Part shown: positions 1 through 14,300 of the stretch, one piece after another
Position numbering within the stretch: position 1 is the first letter of the stretch
Layout of the letters: each line of letters starts with the position of its first letter
Assembly: GCA_030141605.1 (NCBI GenBank)
Contig: JAQGDQ010000241.1
Coordinates: 277,706 to 341,705, forward strand
DNA: 64,000 nucleotides
Source: Tubiluchus corallicola
Taxonomy: Eukaryota; Priapulida; Priapulimorpha; Priapulimorphida; Tubiluchidae
Direction of reading: 5' to 3'
The notes under the pieces: generated by a model
Told to the model about the DNA's origin: nothing
The model's input: only the letters and a program-made list of their open reading frames with translations
The model's database searches: none
Made by a program: the position numbers and the translations under genes

Positions 1-1380
1 ACCCTTTTTCATTCATTGAGTACTGGGAACACACAAAAACATCTGTTTCGAAAACGTTGCTGCATCTGTTGAGTTCTGTTCACATTGGGACAGAATCTGT
101 GTTGTTTGTTGGTTTTCATGCCGAGGGACCTGTTTGCTTAGCTCAAACGTTAGGACGTGCTTTGCATAGCGGCGACTTGGTCTGGTCTTGTTTTGTCTTC
201 CCATGGATTAAAAATCCTAGTGGAAATTTGATGGCTTTGTATTCACACCGCTTGCATGTTAAATGAGGGAGTAATTGCTGCTTTGGTATGCCCTTTTGTT
301 TGCAATGCCACATACATTCTGACCTGCTTTTCTAGTGTGTATTATAAATAATATTTTCACTATATACGTAGATTATAAATAATAACAATCTTTATTGTGG
401 TTTTCTGATAGCAGCCATGTGACCAAACGGGTTTTGTAATTTGTTGTAATTGAGATGTATTAAAAATTAAATATTACTCTAAGCGCCTATATTAGACAGC
501 TGTTAAATGTATCAAAACTTTTTACCTAACAGGTTACATCAAATTAATTGTAGCTCAACACTGACAGTTTTATTTAAGTTACGTGAATTATTCAGCAATG
601 CAAAATATGGAAACACCAAAATTGAGGGGCCCCTACTAGCCTATAGAATTATTCAGCTCTGTCCCATCCCAGTGTAATTACCCTTCTTAAAATTTATTCC
701 CCTGCATTTCTGAGTTAGTAGTAATGTTTTCTGCTATTTATGTGCACGTTACACGCACATCTCGGAATGCGATGATTTCTAGCATTACAGACGTGGAACG
801 GATGTAGAGGATCAACTTGGCTCTGCCAGAAAACGAGCAGCTTCGTTTCTGGAAAGAAATGCTTCGTGGTCAATGAAACCGTGGACCTAGATGTACAGGG
901 GGTGCCGAAAGAAACAGTACAATAGAAACTGTGCTGAAATATGCCGATCATATCACAGAGAAATGCGTATAGTAAGAGATTAATTACTGGGAGTGCGCAT
1001 TCCATTGACCCACTATATGACCATACTAGTATGGTTTTGTATTTTGTAATATTGGTAAGCTTATAACGTATGTCAGTGCGCTGTTTCTGCATTCGGGATG
1101 TAGCAACCCAGGTTATTTACTTCAACATTGTTGTGATTAATTAATTCGTCAGTGTCAGTTTTGAAAAACATTTCAAGTAACAATAACTGTTTGTATGAAT
1201 AATGACTTATATTGCACTTATATGTGACTTCCGTAATCCAAACTTTTTTATGGGTGGAGGAATTGAGTATCTTGTCAAAGCTACAAATTTTTTTACACTT
1301 GTACATATTACTTCGGCGTCCCTGGCCGTTTTTGCAGCGTTTTGTTTGAGATATCCTAGGTTATTAGCCGGTACTTGAAT

Positions 1381-1382
1381 CT

Positions 1383-1468
<86 letters not shown>

Positions 1469-1664
1469 GCCTCTTTTTTTCTCTCTCTCTCCTCTTTCTA
1501 TTCTCTCTCTTTTTTCTCTTTCACTCACCCTCTCTTTTTCTTTCTCTAGCTCTCTCTTTTTCCTTTCCCTCTCTCTCTCCCTCTCTCTTTTCTCTCTCTC
1601 TTTCTTTTTCCTCTTTCTCTCTCTCTCTTTCTTTTCTTCTCTCTCTCTCCTCTCCCTGTCTCTC
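1381..1664. repeat. CT-rich microsatellite
   Basis: A pure (CT)n run covers about the first 75 bases, followed by about 200 bases of interrupted CT/TTTCT pyrimidine tract. The long open frames on both strands here (Ser-Leu on one, Arg-Glu on the other) are artefacts of the repeat. Confidence 0.95.
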
Positions 1665-3349
1665 AACGAATAGCTTATTAATCGCACTCACTAAACGTCA
1701 TCAATCTGTCGGTGTTGAATTTGTCGCCATTAAAGAGCTGTGGGAAACTCTTTTTCACTGTCCTACGGTTTTATCGCGCTTGAACTTGAATGTCTCGTAA
1801 ATAATACAATGCGGCGGTTAAATTGGCTACCATGAATGCTGCATTCTAGAAGTTTTTGCTGCTGATGTTGAATGTTCATCAGTTAAATGAAACTTTCAAC
1901 GCTCGAAGTACTGTGCTAAATAACTTCGACTCGGGGCTTCATTTAGCAAACGGCTCTTCAGTTGCTGCAGAGGGGGGCTTGTCTGACTGAGTTAACGCAA
2001 CACTTTCTCATCAAAACTGTCAGCCCACTGCGCTGAAGCATGGCGTTTAGACGTGCATCATTTAATTACTTCTAGGTCTCGTATTCATGTCTATAAAGTA
2101 TAAACCCTACAAGCTCACCACGAAGAATCATCTAAAGCTTTTAAAATTGTTAAGTCATTGAACAATTCGTGTTCATTTGGTCAGTCACTCGTGCACTGAA
2201 TAATTTTGTTTTCTCTTTAAATCTATTTCTTTCTTTTTAGGAACTTTTTCTGCCAGACAAATCTAAGAGATATGGTTTTCAGTAACGCAAAGGGGAGTTT
2301 AGGAATAGCCTATAAAATTATATCACACTCATAGAGATGCTGAAATCAGTTATGTTGCTTTGAAGTAGAATTAATACAGAAAAAAGTGAGAAAGAAAGAT
2401 CGTATTATGTCTATCGGGAGAAAATCAAATACAAACGTGAACTTGTGAGCAACAATGGACTTCCGTGGTGTTCCATTGCCCCAGTCAAGTTGGGGGTCCT
2501 CATGCTTTGGTAATATTTGGTAAAAAATCTGTTTTTCACAACGGAGTGTTGAAATATCTACTAACTTACTTTGCAATAAATAGTAAAATAGAAGTATTTT
2601 ATAAGAATGTTTTTATTGACAAAAAAGGTAGCTGTTCTAGTTTATTTAAAGAACTTGCAGTAAGTTTATTACAGTCTATGTTAAAACACGTCACGAGCAC
2701 AAAGTATTCAAGACGGGTGCGGGCACGTTAGAAGGTGGCTCCGTCTGAGGGGAACATAATTTCATTAGCCTAGCGGCCCCAAAAGATCCGTCCATGAGCA
2801 CATGCGTATTATATGTCTATGTTCCCATGTCGTCGTTCACGTAAGTCAGACATTTTAGCGCTGGTTCATCACTGTCTTTTCTTGTTTTTGTTCGTACTAA
2901 ATGTACATCCTTTTTATTTACTCGCTGTGACTGTAAGCGCACATCGTAATTTACTGACATATTACAGTCTATAACCTACTAACTCTCTCCACAGCCTATA
3001 ATCTTACTTTGTACCCCCGGTTGTTTATTTCGGTTTGTTTTCTTCAAAAGATGTTGATCCAAACCAGCCGTTGGTGTGAAGCTCATCGGAAGCTGAAGAA
3101 AAGCTGGAGATGCTGCTTTGCAGAGGTAACTGTTGTTGAGAAATGTATAAATGATTATAGTTTAAAGATGCTCAGAAAATGCGCTTGCTCTGCATAATTT
3201 TTAATGTTCTTTTGTACCGTCTACGCGACTAAATTAAACAAAGTAAGATTAATCGAATTCATTAGCATCATTCTAACACGAGTGAATTCATTTAGGAATG
3301 CTAAACTGGCTGGCCATATGGATTAACTAAGACTTGTCATGATCACTGG

Positions 3350-3412
3350 GGACGTGGTAGAGTATGGCGTCTGCCAGATAAGAAGGTTTCTGGTTCAAAT
3401 CCAGACTGTAAC
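3350..3412 (+). repeat. tRNA-derived SINE-like fragment
   Basis: An A-box-like sequence (TGGTAGAGTATGG) is followed about 35 bases later by a B box (GGTTCAAATCC) that sits in a perfect 5-bp T-stem (TCTGG/CCAGA). No matching 7-bp acceptor stem is visible, so this is more likely a tRNA-derived SINE head or tRNA relic than a working tRNA gene. Confidence 0.5.
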
Positions 3413-4142
3413 CGGACTTTTTCACATTTCCGTTTTTTTCAAATAAGTCTGGTTTCCAAAAATTAAATTAATTGTGGGTTTGTTGAATAACTCTATCACA
3501 CATTATTAACAGCGCGTTCGTCTCTAAAGTGCAGCTTTGCACAAAGATGTTAACCATTATCAGAAAGTTTGGCTGTCTTAAAATTTAAAAAAATGTCTTA
3601 AAACAACTGCTTTAGTGTTTATAAAAATCGCTGAGTGATATGATAAAAAACAACGACACGGAAATTTGCACCACCACATGTGAAGAGGAAAATAAAACAG
3701 GCACACCCACAGCTGGATTGGTCCTATAGACCCAGGGGTGGTGTGATAGCAACTTTATTGAAACTGTATAAGTGCCGTTATGCTGTAGTATTGCAAGTAC
3801 TGCTATAATTTCTGTAAGAGTACTGTACAGACATTTAAACCGCAATGTTGTGTATGCGAGCTGCCATTTTGTATTTCAGTATGGCCGCCCCTTCTAACAT
3901 TTTATACTCCATGATGAACTAATGAGAATGATTAAAGACACTAATTATACATTTAAAGCGAAAAACTAAAAACGTAACGACAAAAACACCGTAAAGACAA
4001 AGACAACATTTATTGACCGTCTTTCATTTTAACAGGCGACATTAACACTAACGGTTATTTTCACTTGCAAACATATAGGTATGAACGCAAACGCACTCGT
4101 AACATGTAGGATTATAGGTATATGTGTTCTGGCATTGGCAGC

Positions 4143-4209
4143 CGCTAGACTCGAAGTCTCGAAGTCAAGACTTCATGGTTGCACTCTAGACCACTCGGCC
4201 CGCCAAGCC
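4143..4209 (-). repeat. tRNA-like relic
   Basis: The minus strand reads GCCGAGTGGTCTAGAG, the D-arm/A-box style of class II (Ser/Leu) tRNAs. A weak B box (GACTTCGAGTC) follows, and the ends TTGGCGG and CTGCCAA can pair over seven positions with one wobble. The anticodon and T arms are degenerate, so I call it a tRNA-derived repeat or pseudo-tRNA. Confidence 0.4.
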
Positions 4210-4822
4210 AACGTACAACGATGTGCTTAATGGTTTTCGTGTTATTAGTTTTATAGATTTTTGTTATATTGCTGACAACTACGGAAACTTTGTGTTGTCC
4301 TGTATTAGAAATACTGGCTATCTGAAAGTATCAAAGGAAATATTTTTGAGTAGCAGAACTTCGGGTTAAATACGGCTATAAATAAAGCCCATGAAAACAC
4401 AGTTCGGGGCGCTTCTTAGAGTAAAAAAGACATTAAATTAAAAAAAGTTTTAGCTAAAAAAAGTTGCTGCAGATTTCGAGCTGTCTAAATTACTAATTAG
4501 TGAACAAACTAATTGGCGCGCAAAGTGCTTTAGGGTTGGAGCGCAATCAGTTGCCACCATGACATAGCTTCGTAGACTATAATAAGATTTATTGTCCAAT
4601 AATTCATTCAGGATGTTCATCATGTGTTCGCAGAGAATGCAGGGATCGTACACGTGATCATGAGAAACTTTGTGCACCGACTTTCACAGATCCTTAATCG
4701 TAACATGATCAGGGTTAATTGAAACAACATTATGCAGTGACACATATTTTTACAATCAAAATTGTATTAAAAACTCATTTCTTTTATCTTAACTGACTAA
4801 CCAGCTATCCCTTTCACCCTCT

Positions 4823-4998
<176 letters not shown>

Positions 4999-5539
4999 TA
5001 TCTCTTGCTCTCCTTTCATTGTATTGTATTAGCTCTTCTTCTTTAAAGGCATAGTTTCCACAAAAATGGAAAACCAGAATTATTTTCATGCCACTTTATC
5101 CATTTGACGCAATGCAAAAAACTTTGGTCTATATAATCTATTACGGCTTCTTATAGTTGTATGAGACCTCGTTCTTTGTTTCCACTTGTCATTCATGTTA
5201 ACTATAGTTGGATTGCAGGTTATAGCCATCGTATCAAGTATTTCACCACTTTTAATGCATTCCCATAATACAGATCTCACTTTGATGTTGGAAAGTTATA
5301 AAACTGTCATAACAGTAAATTTCTTCATTGAAAAGTTATTTTAGGATTTTCAAACGTTTCAAAAGGCGATTAAAAGCAGTAGCTGCGAAAGCCGACAATT
5401 TGCAAATTATGTAGTGCTGCGGGTTTTTAACAATTTGATACGTGTCAGTTAATTTATCGACAGTGTCAAGTTAGGTCTTTCAGAAATGATGCGGGTTAAA
5501 GTTCTGCCTTCGGTGTTTTTACCTCGACAAAAGTGTTTA

Positions 5540-5850
5540 ATTGCGTCTGAGTGTCTGTTTGTATGTAAGTTCGCCTGTCCGCACGTTAAAACCAAAATTA
5601 ATGAAGCTGTAATCACCAAACTGATCTCAGGAGGAAGAGCTGAAAACCCATTGATTTCTCTCGGGTCAAACTGTCAAAAGTCAAGATCACAAATCGCAAT
5701 GACGAATAAATAAAAAATCTTTCAAAAATCAAAAATATTAAGCTATAATCACCAATGGCAAAGGAATAGGTCTGGGAAAAACTGGAAAACCATTGATTTT
5801 GATTTCGAAGGGTCAAAGTTCAAGGTCATAAGAGTAAAAAATGTCAAAGT
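5540..5850 (+). repeat. Dispersed repeat, copy 1
   Basis: This block shares ordered phrases with 33585-33860, including a TGTCTGTTTGT start, GAAGNTATAATC, AATAGGTCT and GAAAACC-TTGATTTT-like segments in the same order and orientation. It looks like an old interspersed repeat of about 300 bp with no coding capacity seen. Edges are approximate. Confidence 0.45.
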
Positions 5851-6109
5851 AAATTTTTGCCTATAGTGACTTCATGTGAAAGTGTGAGTCTATTAAGTTT
5901 TTTGTAGAGAGGTAAAAAGAGAAGCAAACAGCGAAATAGAATTAAAGAGAAAGTGAGAGAAGAAGAGGAATGGAAGAAAGGAAGCGAGAGAGATAGACAG
6001 ACAGAGAAAATGACTAAATAAGGGAAGAGAAGGAAACAAAGAAAAAAGAAAAAGGGTTGCTGGAATAGGAAGAGAATGAAGAAAGCGAGGAGAAAAATTA
6101 AACTTTAAC

Positions 6110-6165
6110 GTGGTGAGTACGATTCATGGAGTACCAGTTCGATTCCCACACTGACTATTTTGGTT
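6110..6165 (+). repeat. B-box-containing SINE-like scrap
   Basis: A B-box sequence (AGTTCGATTCC) sits about 35 bases downstream of a GTGGTGAGTACG segment. Only the tRNA-like head is recognisable. Confidence 0.3.
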
Positions 6166-9100
6166 TGATACCAATCAAGGTTATTGCGTGACGTTGCTTT
6201 ACATGAGAAAAATACGTTTTTAATGTGATATATGCAGTAAAATAAGTTTACTTAGTAATTCGCTATTGGTTGTATACCATATTTAATTTCTATTGAAAAT
6301 GAAAGGAATAGGAAAGAATGGAAAGAGGAAGAAAAAAGAGAAAACTGTAAAGGAAGGAAGGAAAAGACGGAAAAGAAAAAATAATCGAGTTCTTTTTCTG
6401 ACATTTAAAAATTATATAATACTTTCTGTGATATTTCTTCGATTGTTTAAATCAGCGTTTGTAGCCTGAGCGAACCCAACCCAGCTCAATTTCATTATGG
6501 TACAATAAAACTACTATGGTAGTAAAATCCACCCAGTTTATTTTCATTATGCCAGATGTTTTAGAAGCGAATCACGTTAGCGAAATTTATTTCTCGTATT
6601 GTAAGTGCCTGCATGCGTGGACTATAAAAAATATGCTGGTAAACGAGGTTTGCCAAGTGTAAGACGATTGATTCTTCCAGAACGGCAGGCCTAGATGAAC
6701 TTAGGGGACATAGCTGATTGACTGGATAGCGATTGTTGTGGTAGGGCTACAGCTAGATTGGTAAATATGACCAAATTATCCCAAGCGGGTCATTACAACC
6801 TAAACAGCGTACTAAGTGGAGACCACCCATAGGCTCCAGGTCTTTCGAGTCTGTGCATTCAGCGTGGAAATTCCCTATTCTCTCATATGTACGGACATTG
6901 CGGTCTGATAGCTTTATGATTTAATGGACTTTTTGCTTAGGGTATTTGTAAACATGTACAACAAAATTTACCGTTTGACCAATGGCTATAAACTTCCAAA
7001 TTTCAACAAGGTTCATTTCAGCAAGATCCCTCAAATTTTAGAGCTGCCCTACTCTAATTTTGTCCCCCATCTACTCCGTTTCGTTGTATTTCCATAATGA
7101 AGGCTTTGGCCGACTTAATTTGGCAATTTAGCCCCATTTCCTTTGCGTCCGACAGCATTTACTTAGACATGGCAATTTCATAGTGCCACATAATAACAAC
7201 AATAGCTTCAAAAGCTACGATTAACTCTTGCAAAGGAGCTAAAGTCAATCTAGTTTCCAAAATGACCAAACTGTGGAAAGGTCATCAGTTGCTTTGCCTT
7301 TTTTTACGTTACGTCTAGGCCCATAGATTATGGATGTTGCAATGATTGATTTCTTGAATAATTATTTGTTAAGCAAATGAAACGAACGTGGTTTTAAAGA
7401 AACTGCAAGGATTTCTTGGTTCGGCGCCCGCTGGTTACAAAGGGCAACTTAATAATAAGATTTAATGAAAACGGTTAGAAGGATTTGTGAATTCTAATCA
7501 GGAAAGCTTTTTACTAACCTATTATTATTCATTGCTGCATATAATAGAACATGGCAAAATCAAGCGAAGAGCTAATATTCGCAGTTAGTCACACTGAAGC
7601 GCGATCTATGATCAAATTTGTTGCAGTAGTTTGAGAACGTTAAGTTTTAAAGTGTAAATGAAATGTTATAAATATCATTTATTTCGATACACTGTGTCAC
7701 GTTGAATAGAATAGAACAGAATGTGCTTAAACCCGAGTTGCAAACCCGAATTCAACATTCAAGTTTGAACGCAGGACTTTTCAACACGGTGCTTGTGATG
7801 TAACCGAGGCCGAGCCACTAAACCGTCAGAGGTGGCTTAGTCATGGTACATGGCACATTATATACATGGCAAACAGCTAGAGTCCCCACAGTGAGCTTAT
7901 CGGACTCATGCAGTCTCGACCCATTTACGCGAAGCATACGATTATCATAACCACTCGGCTATGAATCCGCTGCCATAAGGTGCAAAATAAAATGTACAGA
8001 CGCGTGTATCTAAGCTAGTATATTAACATTGAGAGCCAGAATCGCAATCGCTTGGCAGCTAAATTATTGTTAATCTCGAAGGCAAAAAGCTTTTGGTTGC
8101 AACAGGAAGTGCTAACATGCTTCCTGTTAGTAAGGTTTTGGCCATTTATACCCATCTCTCTGCGCATGCTCATTGAAAACAACCAATATACGCTTCGATA
8201 CGTTATTATAAAGTTGATACTAATAACGGGGCACTAACCGTTCATAACAAGAGTCAACGACCATAAAATCGATATTGCAAAGGCTTTTGGTTTTAGAATA
8301 TTCTTTCCACTTCATATAGTTGTAGTTTGCTGTTAGCGAGGGGCAGTCATAAAGTGGGTCCAGTTTATTTTCGTGCGAGAATTTTCCGACTCCCATAAAC
8401 ACATCTGTCAGAATGCGCCCTCTAGGGCACGTGGCACCATGCAATAGATGTGGTTTGAGGAACCGCCACATATGGAATGTAAATGTCGAAAGCATGGCAT
8501 TTTATTGCTTAGTTACTGGTGACACGTTTATTTTTTTGAAATTTATGTTTGTTTCTCACGTGCATAATTACATGTGGCACAATGCAACGCTTGTTCTTTT
8601 ACTATTGTTTTGCAGCGTAGTCTGTTGCTGCTGAATCCGCCCTTAAAGTGGTTTCTCTATGGCTTCGTCCCACGTTCTTTTACACTGTTTATGTAAGCTA
8701 GACCCACAAGCGAAAACTATTCCTCTGTTTGTACCTTTGTCCTAGAGGCCTTATCTGCTAACTTTGGGAAGTAACTAGATTTTTACATAGGTCACATTGG
8801 CAATTTTGAGAGCAGCTGCATACAACGCCAATATTCCCGATATAAATAATTTATTTTTGCTATTAACTTGCTTTAAGTATCTTCCACGAAATAAATAGTT
8901 CAAACTAAACTGTTCATACAGAAAGCGATTTGCCTTATATTTTAAATGCATTGTCCACATTTTCAACAGCAGCCATTTTTATTGTAAAGGTTGCTGATTA
9001 ATGTCATATTCATTTGAACCGAATTAATGAAGTATAATACAGTTCGAGAAAATATCTATAGAAAATTCAGCGTGTGGGAAATAGGAAACTCCACTCTCTG

Positions 9101-10076
9101 AAAATTTGATATCATTTTTATTCGTACTCGTGGTACAATCACATCAAATATACAAACACATCAACTAGTAAAATAACATTAATTAACAAGATTAGTAAGC
9201 AACGTGAATGTATAAGTGAGAGTAAAATATGGCACACATCTCATTCCTGTCAAAAAATCAAAACAATTGCGTTCTAGAGCCCATATAACTTCTTTAATGA
9301 AATTTACAGTCTTTACAGTATTTGTTCTTCGTTATAACTGCTTACAACTAATGTACAGGAAAAAACTTTAGAAAGAAAATTTTCATTTGTGTAAAAAGTT
9401 TTGTTTTTTGTTACAAATAGATAACAGATTATAATCCATTATAAAAGATACATAGAAATTGGGAATTACGTGCAGGGAAATTGGCTATAGATATGATTTT
9501 CGCCATACAAGCAGCTATGATAAAATTGAACAAAATTAATCGTTTCTGTAATTATTTAAGTGGGGGAACAATTTCGCAAAAGGAAGATAGTATCTGTATG
9601 ATCTAAATGGTATAAGCAAGCAAACTGATACTTAAATAAACATGATACCAAACAAGTAAGTTTTGTTTTATTCCCTGTCGTGTAAACTCTTGCGTTGTGT
9701 TTATCAAGGGCTGTTTCTTACACACGTAAACAATTTTGCCGAGTGATGAATCGCTTCACATCTCGGGGGAACCATTTCCATAAACTGACCTCTGACTGCA
9801 CTGTGGTATTCACTGACATCGTCTTTGCGTAAAAAGTACAGCATTGATTAATGGCCAGCAGTGGCCATTACACTCAGCAGTAGACATTTGTTTTTGACAT
9901 AATGTCCCAGGCGCGGACGTGTCCATCTGTTGAGGATGTCTTCAACTGCTCTTGAACGCAGCGTTCTGAATTTTTGCAGCGAGACGCAGAGTTGGGTTAT
10001 GATGTTCAGTCTTTGAGTTTGTTCGCTTTATATACATATGTAATCTGCACAACTTCAACCATTTGAGGAGGAGGGA

Positions 10077-10163
10077 GTAGCAGAGACGAGATTTTAGGCC
10101 TATGTCTTCTCTGTGGGCGCACGTGCCTTAAAAGCACAAGGTTCTGAGTTCAAGTCCTGCTAC
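10077..10163 (+). repeat. tRNA-like sequence with paired ends
   Basis: The ends GTAGCAG and CTGCTAC are exact 7-bp complements. They enclose 73 bases that contain a B-box-like GAGTTCAAGTCC and a small GTGC/GCAC hairpin. The total length of 87 is that of a class II tRNA, and an oligo-T run follows, as at a Pol III terminator. The D and T arms do not fold well, so it is probably a pseudo-tRNA or SINE head. Confidence 0.35.
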
Positions 10164-11344
10164 TGTTTTTTAACACCTCTTCCTTTAACTAATTAGCGGT
10201 TAAAAGTACTTTTTGAAAATGTCATGATTCGTAATGTGTGTGAAATTGAGCAGTGCTAAACCTGGTTAGTAAACAGATGGGCGCCACTAGGAAAACTACT
10301 GTCCACAATTTCATCTCATTCCAAGGCTAATTCTGTCATTAAGGAGGGTCTTGTACATATCCGAATGTGGATAAGACATCTCTGCTGGTTCAGAGGACTG
10401 CATTTAATAGTAAGAAAGATACTGGTGTTTGATCCCGCCTTGCAGCTAGAGTGCCGAACTGTACAACAAAACTTTCAGGCATACTTTTCCAGTAAGCCCC
10501 AAACGCCAGGGGACTTGTTCGTCTGTCACTGGGACCATCAACTTTCTCCTAGTTTTGCTAGTCGGATGTAAACAAATGTTGATGTACAGCCTATGGCTTC
10601 CAAGCATGGCAGAATCAACAGCCATGCTAGCTGGAGGCGATGTTTCAGCTTTAATATACAAAAAGACCGTGCGCTTCTAGAGGTTTGTTTATAACGGCAG
10701 AATTGTATATTTAACCGAGAGCCCTCATATGTGGAAGTGGAAGCAAGTGAAGAAGTATGATGATCACTTCTGTTAATGCGCTGTGAGATAAGAAAAAAGT
10801 GCTTTCAGTTTATAGCTAAGGATTTGCAGTTTTGCACTAGAAATCAGCATTCTGGCAGTTGTATAAATTATAGTTAAATGCGGTGTTATAAGCTAGGAAA
10901 CTCTTTACCTAAGAATAATTTTGTCTGTTCACAGTATATAAATACTTTACTGCTAAATTTCGTCAGTTGCACTGACGTGTAATATTCTGCTTCTTATATA
11001 TTTCACGATGTCTGATATTGACGCGTGAAATATTCTACTCCTATAATATTATAATGTGAATCGATAGTTGAGGAAATAAAATCGATTGAATTGAATTAAA
11101 ATTAAATTATTCTTCTCCGAGAATTGTGTTGTCAAGCATACGTCTATACTCGCAAACTGTTTGTTGTGTGTTAGAGAATCAGTCGCCATAATTGTAGAAT
11201 TTACTGCACAGGCAGAAAATGCTAGTGACAAAAACGGAAAGCAACAATGGGCCTTCTTTATGATGTACATTTAGCAAGTCTGCCTAACCTGCGTAATCGA
11301 TTAATTACCATAGTAATTAACATTAACTGACCGTTTTTTTGCAG

Positions 11345-14300
11345 ATTACTAGTGGGGGCGCCACGAGGCAATACCGGGCAACCGGACACAAATATTACAG
11401 GCGTAGTTTACAGATGTCCTTTATCCACCTATGTTGATGATTGTACTCCTGTAGTAACTCATTCAAGTAGTGATCTTAGTCAGCGTAAGTACCTCAGTAG
11501 ATCATGTTTATATTTCTAAAAATCTACTTTAAATAAGTTTTGTATGTATGTTTAAATGCATTTTGAAAATCAATTTTCCATGAATTGTGCCCCTACATGA
11601 TGATGAATATAAATCTTTTATTACGTCTCTTTTTGCAGGCTTAGGGCTTGCAGGTATATCAATAATTAAAAATGAAACCGTATACAGATATTAGTGACAC
11701 ACATAAATAAATACATACAATTACATAAAAAATAAAAGCAACTGTACAAATTATATACAAATAAACAAATGCGTATGTATAAACAGATACGTTAGGGCGT
11801 ACAAACAAAATACAAATGTAAATAAAGGTATACTAGCGATTTGTTAACGTTTTCGCAATGTAGTCATCTTTCACTAAATCCAAAAATGCTGTAATTATAT
11901 TCTTGTCCTGCTTTAAAAATATCACATATCTATTGTTTGATAAGCAGGCTCTAACGTAAAATGTCTCCTCTTCCTTTGGTTCTCTTATTGGCTTTTCAAG
12001 AATAGTTTGCTGTTGTGCTGCATTTTCTTTTTTGACTGACTGTCTGTGAAACAGTAAAAAGCTAAACGTAATTTTCCAACATGGTTTACAAGTCTGGTGC
12101 TTTGGGAATTTCTGTACATTGTGCATAATCCAATCCATCAAATCAGTTTAATTGAATAATTAACTAGGCCCTATTTAACGCTGTGAGTATAGTTGCAGAT
12201 TGCAGTACCCGTAAATTTTAGTTACACACATGCTATAACTATGAGTAATTTTGCTCAATTATACATGTTTAATTAATTTATAAGACAGCAGTATGCACGC
12301 TTTATGGCACTTTCTCTGCCAACTTCCAGTTATGAAACTTCGTTGTTGGTATTGCATTAAACAAAATTTAATAGATTAATTTCACAGCTTCTTTATAAAT
12401 CAGCTCGTTAAGTTCATAGGTTATCAAACACAGGCTACTACGTGAAACTTCAGACAAAACTACTGTTTCACCAGTTTTATTATTTGAGCTGCAGACTGTT
12501 TACTTACTGCACCTGCACTTTGGGTTGCCTGAAACATGAACAATAAATTGTCTTAAATTCTCGGTCTCTAACAAATAATTGAATAAAAGAAATGCTCTAC
12601 ATGTTTTGTATAGGCAGATACTGATGTTTGTCCATTTTGGATGTTCATTATTTTTTGAACAATGTGTAGTTGCTTTAAAGTAGACCTACCGTAGTGCTGT
12701 TTCACCCTTAAATAATATTACTACAATTTTTGAATTACACTGTTGCATTCTGACACCTAACAGTTCTATAAAAGCAAAAATTTAAAATTGATCAAAAATT
12801 GGTAGGTATTATAATTCGACACATGTGCAAACTTATATTTTTTTTTTAAATTTTAATCACTTTTTTAATATTTTTATCATTACCATAAATTATTTTTTCA
12901 TTACCATAAATTTCCAATTCATACCATATTTGTGAATTTTTTGCGAGGAATTGAGAGCATTCTGTGCTAACACTGGGTTATCTACAATTCATTAAATGTA
13001 CATATAATGGTAACTCAACAAGTTTGATTATTTGAAAATTAAAAGATTCATATCTAAGAAAGCTACAGAGCTTACATGGGCTCAAAGCACCCCTCTTTCC
13101 TTTGTTCAAGTTGTTTTAAATGACTTAAAATGGAAGCGATTTTTCCTTTTTAGACAATCAGTAGTTAAATGATATTCTACAATATTTATGTTGCGAATAA
13201 CTTGTGATCCTATGACAAAGTCAATGTCGCATAATGTTTATGGCTTCATAGCACTGTTTATATAAGTAAAAAAGAGTTTTCTTACTTTTTTTTATTTTAT
13301 TTATGCAGGTAACTTAATGAATCTACTGTATTGCAATAATTAAAATTAAATGGTGTATTTATTGTCAGAAATGAAAAACCAATGAAGTTGTTGAAGAAGT
13401 GAATCGTGGCACTATTCCCATAGAGAAACCAACATGAATGGCAGCGCCGTACTAGATTAGAAATAAACAGTATTTACTCCAAATTAAAGGCTTTTTCATA
13501 TAGCTTTCTGATTTTATCTATTTATTTTGATTCCTTCCTTGACAATCCTCACAGAACACGGTCATATCCATTCAAAAATTGTGTTTGTCAAAATGTTGTA
13601 CAGAAACAATAGCATACTAATCCTCTAGCAGTATTCAAACTTTAGACAGTGACTGACTATGATCTGCAGAAAGCTGACTTTGATTTTGTGTGAAATTTGG
13701 GTATAAGTCCATGCATTGAAGCCAGAAGCATGATAGTAGCTAGAAACATTCTGGAACAGTCTGGTATATTGTACAAATCATAAAACATTTGGTGTCACTT
13801 ACTGACACAAAATTAAATATTTTATTAAGCTAATGTTGAAATTTACTGTATGAAATGGTTAAAATGCCAATACAGTCCTTAAAAACTGCTCATAAATTTA
13901 CTAGAACGATTACAGTGTGACAATTACCTTTTTTCAGTAAATATCATAAACTTGTTTTTAGGTGGTATATATTTTAAGAAGTAAAACTAGAGTTTATTTT
14001 AATTTATTTTAGCTCCACAAGAGGGTGTAGAAAAAGATGACCAATGGCTAGGAGTGGCCATTTCTAGTCAGGGACCAGGAAAATATGTTGTGGTAATATG
14101 GCAAAAATTTTGTTACGTATTGTATACTTATCAAATAATATGTCGCTATTCCTAATTAATCATTAATATTTACAATTCGTTTGCAAAAATTTGTCTCGGC
14201 TTTAAGAAGTTTTTTGTAGTAAAATTCAGTGATTGTTCAAAATTAAGATCCCGTTTCTCTGAATCTTTTTCCTTTCAGATTTGTGCTCACAGGTTTGTAC

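Noticed and set aside
57-266. 69-codon frame at the window start
   Set aside because: It is not similar to an integrin N-terminus or any family I know, and it has no splice context.
715-1092. 125-codon minus-strand frame
   Set aside because: It shows no recognisable domain, and the plus strand has a transposase-like phrase (LALPENEQLRFWKEM) that is too short to use. It is left unassigned.
1364-1800. Long Arg-Glu and Ser-Leu reading frames
   Set aside because: They are translations of a CT microsatellite on the two strands.
8220-8634. Overlapping open frames on both strands near 8.4 kb
   Set aside because: They show no motif, no convincing splice sites and no signal peptide. They fit chance open frames in a locally GC-richer patch.
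10077-10163. Functional tRNA gene
   Set aside because: The acceptor ends pair perfectly, but the D arm, anticodon arm and T-stem do not fold, so only a tRNA-like relic is claimed.
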